A stretch of DNA of 64,000 bases from Hsuehochloa calcarea (lineage: Eukaryota; Streptophyta; Magnoliopsida; Poales; Poaceae), in the NCBI GenBank assembly GCA_036346395.1, contig CM070594.1:31591385-31655384 (forward strand), written 5' to 3'. Of this stretch, positions 56,075 to 64,000 are shown in pieces. The first letter of the stretch is position 1. Every line of letters starts with the position of its first letter. The notes beneath the pieces were generated by a model. The model had not been told where the DNA came from and did not search any database. It saw nothing but the letters and a program-made list of their open reading frames with translations. The position numbers were made by a program, and so were the translations under genes.

Positions 56075-59000
56075 TGTCGAACCCGGGAACGAAGGATCCC
56101 GAATTCTCTGTGTTCATACACTAGTCCAGGATTTCCGGTGTACACAGTCACAAAAATGTTATCACAAACATATCCAACGTGTATATTTAATAAGCATAGA
56201 GTTTATTACAAGCGGGGCCGAGGCCAAATAAAACATTGCGGAAGCAAAATATAATGGTAAGCCACACGACACGCCACAGTAATCGTCTGAGGTCGCCGCC
56301 TAATTGTCCCGCTCCTCACCTTCGGATAGTCTTCTCTCGAATAATAATATTCAAAGAAGAGTGAGCACTACAACCGTGCTCGCAAATTACACCCAATACT
56401 GTAATTTAGAATGCATGCATAAGTTATTCAAAGGAAGGTTGTAGGGTTTATTTGCATAAATCACCTTTTGGTTTAAATAGTTATACTAAGTTTCAAGGCA
56501 CATTTTCATTACATAACTAAAATCGATTTAAAATTGATCATTTTATAGTGGATAACCTCCATATGAAACATGGTGAAGGATACCTCCTATCACAAGGCTA
56601 CCCGCCCAAATTCACCACAAGAATTTACCATCCTCAAATCATGTCCAAAGTTATTTTAAAACCAAAACAAATCTAACTTAGAGTGGCTTTGCTCAAGATG
56701 TCCATGACCGTGGACACGGCTATTCGAATAGATTTACACTCTGCAGAGGTGGTACAACTTTACCCACACGAGATAATTTGCCCGTTATGTCGGCCAATAC
56801 ACGCTTCCTTAGGCGTGTGACTGGGCAATTATCACAAGGCGTTTCCAATACCAATATGCCCGCTAAGGTTTCACTTCCATTAGGCTAACCACCTGCCGGA
56901 AGCCCCCTCTTGCGCCAAGTGGGAATAAAGTCTAACCGACACCCACACAACAAAAATGGCATAAACAATAATGAGGTAAGAGAAATTATTAAGCCTGGTT
57001 CTGCCCATACAGAACATGTGGTAGTACGGTGGAGCTTTGCAAGATGCGGCTCAAAGACCGGTCCTTAACCTACTTGGGCAACTTTCAATAAAACCACAGG
57101 TCTCGGTCCCAACTGACGAGCCGTGCATAAACCTGCACCCACCAACGGTCCATGTTTGCCCAAGTACAAACCTATTTTCTTTTATCTTTATAATTTTCAA
57201 AGACATTTGCAAAAGTCCACCATGACAAAACAATGTCATAGGCTTTTTATCAAATTTTGAAGTCTTGGCTAAATTCTCCCAAAATCAAATATTTCATGGT
57301 CTAAGCATTTGCTAAGCATAAATTTATTTTAAATTCATTTGACTAAGGTGACAAGGAATTGGTAATACAACATTCAAATGTGGTTATACAAAGGAATTGG
57401 GATAATTAAGTATTTAAAACAGAATTTAAAATAATTAAATACAATTATGCATGCAATAATAATTTAAAGCAGTAAATTAAGTAATTTTAAATATTGGGGC
57501 AAATGGTCAATGGTGTAACTTGCCTTGTTCAAATTCTGGTATTCTACTTCCTCAATAGGGTCAAGCTCTCCTGAGTCACAAAATCTATACGAGAATAATC
57601 CAATTTCAAATGTAAATCAAAAGAACACAAATAAATTCAAATGAAAATACAAATTAACTCCAAATTAAATAATTTTGGTTTGGTTAGCTAGATCTTGATT
57701 TTATACAAATTTAGAAATTTGAATCACCTAAATCGGAGTTTGTATGAAGAAATACGAGCTCTGGAAGTTTAAAACCTAAATTAAATCCTAAAATCGAATT
57801 TCCGAATTTTCCAATTAAATTTCTAAAGGAAATTTTCTTTATTGCGCCGGTGACGCCGCAGAGATCTTGTAATCGAGATCGACAAGTGGGCCCGACAAGA
57901 TGGATCGAGTCCACGCCGAGGCGCAAGTCCACGGTGGACTCGGCACGCAATAAAGGCGGCGGGCAACAGAAGCGATTGTCTTTGGCGCGGCACGGCAGCC
58001 ACGCGGCGCTGACTTGGCTGCCACGCACGCGAAAACGGTGAGGTGGCGCTGAGGTGGCTGACCACGTCGGCGCCGGAGAGGGGAGGCGCTCGGGAACCGA
58101 GGGTACCGGCGATTGGCGGCGCGGCGAGCTCCGGTGAGGTGCACAAAATATTCAGGAGGTGATGCTGAGTGCGATGCGCTACCTGGCGACGCGAGGGCGT
58201 GGCCGGAAGATGGTCGGCGACGGCGAGAGGCGGCGGTGTGGTTCGGTCGTTGGCGGCGAAGGAGCTCCGGCGACGCCCGAGGGCGCGAGGTGCGCACTGT
58301 GTTCGATCGGCCGAGGCGGTGGTGCGGTCGAGGCGGCCGAGGTTCACCGGTGGCGCTAGAGGCAATGGAGCACAGCCCGCCGGCGAGAGAAGAGCCAAAT
58401 GCGCGATCGGGAGCGAGGAGGTGTGGAGAGTTGGGGCAAAGCTTGAGGGAGTAGAGGCGCACCTGGTGCTCCCTTTTATAGGACGAGGGCGAGGCCGGGA
58501 GATGGAGATCGTGGGCGAGGTGGCAACGGCCGTTTGCGGAGGTGAGGGCGGCGGTGTTACAGCGAGTTTTTAAGGCGAGTAAAGCCGGGAACGAACGCGG
58601 TGGGAACGGCCGCTCATTGCTGCGTGATGGCGAGAGAAATGGGGGAGGAATCACGGATTGATGAGCTCGAGGCGAAGCGGTAATGGCGGCGAGAGCGACG
58701 GGCGCGCGGGGAAGAAGAAGGGTGGGAAGACAACATCTGCGTGGGCCCCACCGACAAACGAGACAGAGAGGGAGAGAGCGCGGGCGGATTGATTGTCGGC
58801 CGTCCGATTTTGATCGGACGGCCAAGTTCTCAGCGCGGGAGAGTTGGGTCGAGACGCAGACAATCTGGCCGGGCTTCGCCCAAGATCAGAGCAGAATTTT
58901 AAATTCTTTTTCAATTGATTTAATTCCAGAAATTCAAATAGGCTTTAGAAAATAGCAAATGAAGTCCAAAAATTTTGAGAAAATTCACGTAAATTCTATG

Positions 59001-59166
59001 AGGCATTCTGACTTAAATAAAATAATTCCAACTTTTAGTTGGTAATAGATTTTGCACATAAATTTTTAGCCTTAATATACTTTAGGAAAAGTTTTTAAAA
59101 TTTCCGAAAATCCACAAAAATTATTGATGTTTTATTTTCAATGAAATTGAAATTTTGGGTATTACA
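56075..59166 (-). repeat. A2 3' LTR (3092 bp)
   Basis: TGTCGAACCC (56075) to gtattaca (59166) on the plus strand, the complement of the A1 LTR. TATA on the minus strand at 58473-58480. The block shared with D has the palindrome ctattcgaatag at 56720-56731. Large frames at 57823-58825 and 58113-58573 lie in the GC-rich LTR part and are not credible genes. Confidence 0.92.
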
Positions 59167-60691
59167 AACCTACCCCTTAAAGGGAATCTCGAACCCGAGA
59201 TTCGGACTTGGTCACCAAAAGGTAGGGATACTCGGCTCTCAAAACTTCTTCTCGCCTCCTGTAGCTTCTTCTTCAATGATTGCTCCATCGAACCTTACAA
59301 GAACGAATGACTTTGCTTCGTGACGCGCTCGCCACATCGAGAATCTTGATTGGTTGTTCCACATAGGTGAGATCTTCCTCAAGATCGATGCTCTCGAGCA
59401 GTGTTTCTTCCGTTGGTACTCGAGACATTTCTTTAATGGGATACATGGAAGACATTGTGAACAAATGAGAGATGCCGTAGTTCCAATCGATAAGCAACTT
59501 CACCTCTTTTGCCAAAATCTTATAGGGTCCGACAAATCTGGTGCGAGTTTTCCTTTAGTCCGAAATCTCTTCACTCCTGAGTGGAGTTACCCCGAGATAG
59601 ACAAAATCTCCCATCTCGAAGGATAGTTCTCTCCGACGATTATCGGCATAACTCTTTTGTCGGGTTTGAGCTACTTTCGACGTTCTCTTATTGCTTTTAC
59701 CTTACTTTCAGCTTCTTTTATCAATTCTGGTCCGAAGAATTGGTGCTCTCCTACTTGATCCCAAAGGAGAGGGGTTCTACACTTTCTACCATACAATGCT
59801 TCAAATGGCGACATCTGTAGGCTAGCTTGAAAGCTGTTGTTGTAGGAAAATTCTGCATAGGGCAAATTCTTATCCCAGCTTCTTCCATAATCTATAGCAC
59901 AAGCTCGAAGCATGTCTTCTAGGACCTGATTTACACGCTCGGTCCGCCATCGGTCCGGGATGATATGTCGTCTTTGAAGTTGAGTCTGTTCCTAAAGCTT
60001 CATGTAGACTCGCCAAAATTTTGAAGTGAATCGCGAACCTCTCTGGACACAATTTTCTTGGGTATACCATGTAGACAGACGATCCTGGCCATGTACAATT
60101 CTGCTAACTTATTGCTTCTGTAAGTTGTCTTGACTGGAATAAAATGAGCCACTTTGGTTAATCGGTCAATTATCACCCAAATGGAATCACAACCTGATTG
60201 GGTCCTAGGAAGTCCGGTGATAAAATCCATACCAATCTCCTCCCATTTCCACTGGAATTGGTAATGGTTGTAATAATCCGCAGTCTCTCGATGTTCGCCT
60301 TAACACGCTGACATACATCACAACGTGCAACAAACTCAGCGATCTCTCGCTTCATACTAACCCACCAATACTTTTTCTTCAGATCCTGGTACATCTTGGT
60401 ACTCCCGGGATGGATAGAGTAAGGTGATTCATGAGCTTCTTTCAGAATCAGTTGTCTGGTTTCATGATGTTTAGGTACACAGATGTGGTTGCCAAACCAT
60501 ACTGCGGCCTCGCTCGCCTTCGTAAAATCCCGGGCTTTGCCTCTTCTCATGTTTTTCATGATTTCTTTGATGTCTTCGCCTTCTAGCCGTTTTTTCTCGA
60601 TCCGACTTTGTATGGTTGGTTGACTTCCACCGTGTTGATACAAACCTTGATCGACAATTTCCAGATTCAGATGCTTTAGTTCTTCATACAA
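59167..60691 (-). pseudogene. A2 integrase, GPY/F and chromodomain
   Basis: The polypurine tract at 59167-59183 directly follows the pol stop. The chromodomain-like tail is at about 59220-59400 (EDLTYVEQPIKILD, KVIRSCKVRWSNH), GPY/F at about 59430-59580. Core pieces are 59671-59913 (LPYAEFSYNNSFQAS, FEALYGRKCRTPLLW) and 60000-60230 (MDFITGLPRTQSGCDS, first catalytic Asp). The frame 60173-60691 has the full zinc module with two His (KEAHESPYSIHPG) and CDVC. The second catalytic Asp area at about 60045-60055 is shifted. Confidence 0.9.
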
Positions 60692-60699
60692 CTCGTTGA

Positions 60700-61960
60700 T
60701 TTTCTTGAACTAACACCGTGTTGCAAGATGCTTTCCTACTCGAGCATCCGCTACCACGCGGGCTTTACCCGTGATAATGAATTCCAAGGTCATAATCCTT
60801 TATCACTCTAACCATCTTCTTTGCCTGAGATTAAGATCTGACTGGGTGAAGATATATTTCAAACTCTTATGATCTGTGAAAATCTCACAGCGGTTACCAA
60901 TGAGATAATGCCGCCAGATTTTCAAAGCATGCACAATTGCCGCTAACTCTAAATCATGAGTTGGATAATTTCCTTCATGTGGCCTTAACTGACGAGATGC
61001 ATAAGCCACAACCTTTCCTTCCTGCATCAGTACACATCCTAGCCCCTGGCGGGATGCGTCACAGAAAACTTCAAAATCCTTACGATATCCGTAAAACTAG
61101 CATCGGGCGAGACTAGTCTTTTCTTCACTCTTGAAAACTATGTTCACAAGCACTTGTCCATTCAAATTTCTTTTCCTTCTTCAGAAGTTGAGTCATGGGT
61201 TTGGCGATCTTGGAGAAACTTTCAATGAATCTGCGGTAGTACCCAGCTAATCCGAGAAAACTTCTTACTTCTGTGACAGACTTGGGTTGCTTCCAATCCA
61301 TTACAGCTTCAACCTTTGAGGGGTCTACTGCAACTCCTCCTGCTGACACAATGTGTCCAAGAAAAGCCACTTTACTGAGCCAAAATTCACTTTTGCTGTG
61401 TTTGGCATAAAGTTGGTGTTCTCGGAGTTTGTCCAAAATAATTCTGAGATGTTTTTCATCCTCTTCCATATCTCTTGAGTAGATGAGAATATCATCTATG
61501 AATACCACCACAAACTTATCCAAGAATTCCATGAACACTTTGTTCATCATATTCATGAAATAAGCAGGGGCATTTGTTAGTCCAAATGACATCACTTTGT
61601 GAACTCGCATACCCATATCCGTGGTGAAGGTCGTCTTGAATATCTTTCGGTCTGATTTTTAACTGATGGTAACCTGACCTCAAATCAATCTTGGAGAAAA
61701 CACTGGCTCCTTTAAGTTGATCAAACAGATCATCTATCCTAGGTAACGGTACTTGTTTTTGATTGTTACCTCGCTGAGTGATCTATAGTCCACACACATT
61801 CTCATACTATTGTCTTTCTTTTGACAAATAGTACTTTGGAGCTCCCAAGGCGATGAACTTCGGCTGAATGTAACCTTTACTCAGTAGTTCTTCGATCCGC
61901 TTCTTCAACTCGCTAGATCGCTTGCCGCATTCAGTAGGGTCGCCGAAATTGGAGCATCCC
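60700..61960 (-). pseudogene. A2 reverse transcriptase and RNase H
   Basis: RNase H is at 60803-61120 (GKVVAYASRQLRPHE, THDLELAAIVHALKIW, FTDHKSLKYIF). RT palm and thumb are in one frame, 61125-61616 (VMSFGLTNAPAYF, VVFIDDILIYSRD with both catalytic Asp, VRSFLGLAGYYRRF). Fingers at 61620-61960 are broken by several small losses (a base is missing near 61755 before the TVTIKNKYP-type motif). Confidence 0.9.
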
Positions 61961-61999
61961 TCGACTAAGTCAATTAAGAACATTATGTCCCGGTCCGTG

Positions 62000-62500
62000 G
62001 CATACTGTAAGTCCTCCGAAAAACATCTGGATATTCTTGTACCACGGGTATATCTTCCGATTCACTTCCTTTAAATCTGGTCAAGATAGGACTTCTTTCC
62101 GTAGAAGTCTTGGGTTGGAACTCTACCAAATCCCTTGTTCATTGGTGAGGTTGATAGATCTACTAGCACAATCTATCCTCGCCTCGATTTTTGGCAAGCC
62201 ACCCATTCCAAGAATTACGCCCAATCCTTGCGAACGCAGACTATTAAGTTGGCCGAGAAAGTTACTCCGAGATTTCAAAGGTAAGATTTGGACGTAATAA
62301 ACTAGCCTCATTTCGAGCCCGGGAATGGATTAACATGGGCTTAACTAAGGGGAGGTAGATAACCCATATTTTTCCACAAACTTATTTGACACAAAAGAAT
62401 GCGAAGCTCCTAATCAAATAAACTGATGCCGGTAATCGAGTTGACAAGGAACGTACCAAGAACAACATCCGTGTCGTGATAGGCTTCTCTCTGCGGTGAC
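62000..62500 (-). pseudogene. A2 aspartic protease remnant
   Basis: Homologous to A1 1-430. At about 62412 a base is missing within the serine codon of the Asp-Ser-Gly triad, producing an in-frame stop after the aspartate. The rest of the active-site loop is readable in another frame. Confidence 0.72.
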
Positions 62501-62519
62501 GTGATTCACACGCCCTTCA

Positions 62520-63592
62520 TGAATCGACCACCGGTCTTGAGGGACCGCCGAGACCAAACTCCGGAGTTGGCTTGACGGGGTGGCGATCTGCGCTTTGGGA
62601 CACTTATTGGCATAGTGACCCAACTCGTTGCGTTGAAAGCAAGTGATTCTCTTTGTGGAAATAGCTGGCTTCACTGAATCGACCTCCGCATTGAACTACT
62701 ACGGAATCCGGAAGTATTTGAGCGCGAATCGAGCTGGAACTCTCGGTGTAGTAGTCGAATCTCCACGCCGAGGTGGTCGAGATCGAGAGAAACGAGGCTT
62801 GGGTAGTCCTCCCGAGTTAAACTTCTGAGCTGCCATCCTCCGCTTGCGATTCTCCATTTCCTGATGTTTGCCTTCCTGGCGTATGGCCTTATTTACCAAC
62901 TGCTGAAAGTCGGTAAAATCCTGAGAAATCAAACGAACAGAGAGTTCGCTGCTCAACCCTTCCGTAAATCGCTCTTGCTCGTCTTCATCTCTCGCTACAT
63001 CCTCAGGGGCATATCGAGCAAGTTGGTTAAACTTATGCAGATACTCGCCGACTGAACGGTTTCCTTGGCGAAGCGAGCGAAACTCCTTTTTCAAGGTAAT
63101 CATGCCAGATGGAATGTGAGATCGACGGAAAGCTTGCATGAACTCATCCCAAGTGATTTCTTGGGCATTAGCATGAGACATGCTGAAGTTATCCCACCAT
63201 TCTGATGCGGGACCAATCAATTGATGAGAGGCAAACAAAACGCTCTCACGATCTGTGCATTGAGCAATATCCACCTTCTTTCCAATGACCCGAGCCAATC
63301 ATCTGGCCCATGGGTTCCGTGCTACTAGAAAACGTTGGCGGACGATCCTCATGAACTCTGACAAAGTTACTCTTGCGGGAGGTGGAGGAGCATGATAGGT
63401 CACGACGCTGGGTATTCTCGATTCTTTGTGAAGGGATGGGCTAGCAACTCAATCGATGAGTCGATTGGCCATCATTTGGCGCCATCAGAGCTTCAGCTGG
63501 AGGAGGTGGTGGGTTGAACTGGTTTTCTTGATATTCGCATTCTCATTTCCTTGCCCTCTAGCACTGACACTTCCGGTGCGGGTGGTCACCAT
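62520..63592 (-). pseudogene. A2 gag
   Basis: ATG at 63592 opens MVTTRTGSVSARGQGNENAN. A shift at about 63500-63300 precedes an open frame of 199 codons, 62699-63298, with a full capsid domain (LIGPASEWWDNFSM, ITWDEFMQAFRRSHIP, RSVGEYLHKFNQLARYAP, QDFTDFQQLVNKAIRQE). The knuckle in 62414-62674 reads CFQRNELGHYANKC: the second cysteine of CCHC is arginine through one base change. The N-terminal part at 63300-63480 is damaged. Confidence 0.87.
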
Positions 63593-64000
63593 CTGATGAA
63601 CTCTTCATAGATTAGACAAGAGAGACAGGAATTATAAGAGTATAGATCTAAAATAGCCCAAATTCAACAAACACAAGACAAGAACATTTCAGCAAAATAA
63701 TTTATTTTTATTTTATTAATTCATTATGGCTACTACAAAGGTTTGGTAGCTCATAATTCGCAACTAAAGGAAAATTTAAGGTCAAATCTATGGTGTTATT
63801 GGGGTATAATCTGGCTCACTAGAACTAGCCTCGCCTTCCTTGTAGGAGGTCAGCTTTTTTCTCATAGCCTTAAACTTTTCTTTCGTGATCTTGTAATTTT
63901 ACTTGCAGGAGAGACACTCATCTAGTGTATTCCGTAGGCATAATCCATGGCTCGCCGATCCACCGATGAGTGAGATCGGATGTCTTCATCTCTAGTTGAG
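63593..64000 (-). other. A2 untranslated leader
   Basis: About 400 bases upstream of gag, AT-rich, with no frame of note. The primer-binding site and 5' LTR would lie further right. I see nothing else here. Confidence 0.6.

Larger units (their letters stand above)
56075..64000 (-). mobile_element. A2: Ty3/gypsy chromovirus, minus strand, 5' end beyond window
   Basis: Second copy of family A, opposite in orientation to A1: 3' LTR 56075-59166, polypurine tract, chromodomain, integrase, RNase H, RT, protease, gag and leader up to the window edge. It is inserted in C2. The 5' LTR is not included. Confidence 0.92.

Noticed and set aside
57823..58825. Large frames (up to 328 codons) on both strands in a GC-rich segment
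   Set aside because: They lie inside the A2 LTR, overlap in several frames and match no family I know. High GC removes stops by chance.

Overview
The window is intergenic plant DNA built almost wholly from LTR retrotransposons. I found no host gene, rRNA, tRNA or CRISPR array. All coding remnants are retroelement gag-pol. Chromodomain Ty3/gypsy elements with 1.4-4.1 kb LTRs (Tekay/Del-like, resembling rice RIRE3/RIRE8-type families) and Ty1/copia Sireviruses (multiple polypurine tracts before the 3' LTR, palindrome-rich LTRs) point to a grass. Oryza or a relative is my guess from family resemblance; the species cannot be fixed from this sequence. Family letters A-F are mine.

Layout. A1 (+, gypsy): 1-6460, 3' part of pol plus a complete 3' LTR. 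B3: 6461-7300, 3' LTR piece of a minus-strand B element, truncated by A1. E1 and E2: two minus-strand gypsy elements in tandem sharing one LTR (E1 LTR stub 7301-7438, E1 internal 7439-11544 plus 45773-45929, shared LTR 45930-47317, E2 internal 47318-51814, outer LTR from 51815). C1 (-, Sirevirus): 11545-45767, inserted in E1 with a 5-bp AATAC duplication. D (+, gypsy): 13112 to about 20120, inside the C1 3' LTR and 3'-truncated. B1 (+, gypsy): 20130-40778, in the remaining end of the C1 LTR with a CCTAA duplication. F: solo LTR 23852-24974 in B1 gag with a CCGGG duplication. B2 (-): 30492-40138, in the B1 3' LTR with a GAGCA duplication. C2 (-, Sirevirus): 51924-56074, in the outer E2 LTR. A2 (-, gypsy): 56075 to the window end, inside C2.

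The duplications let most of the insertion order be read directly: E pair first; then C1 and C2; then D in C1, followed by a deletion fusing D to C1; then B1; then B2 and F inside B1. By eye the two B1 LTRs differ at about 30 of the 1.77 kb that can be compared before B2, and the B2 LTRs at about 20 in their first 1.7 kb, so the inner layers look fairly recent.

Every pol is broken by frameshifts, stops or deletions, so none looks autonomous as read. The most unusual points are: recurrent one-base losses at the protease Asp-Ser-Gly codons in four elements; an integrase frameshift shared by B1 and B2; a G-poor, domain-free 3.6-kb stretch inside E1; a short LTR block with a CTATTCGAATAG palindrome shared by families A and D; hairpin arrays in the B and E LTRs; and a palindrome array in the D LTR. 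Some of the frame-breaking could be assembly or basecalling error rather than biology.
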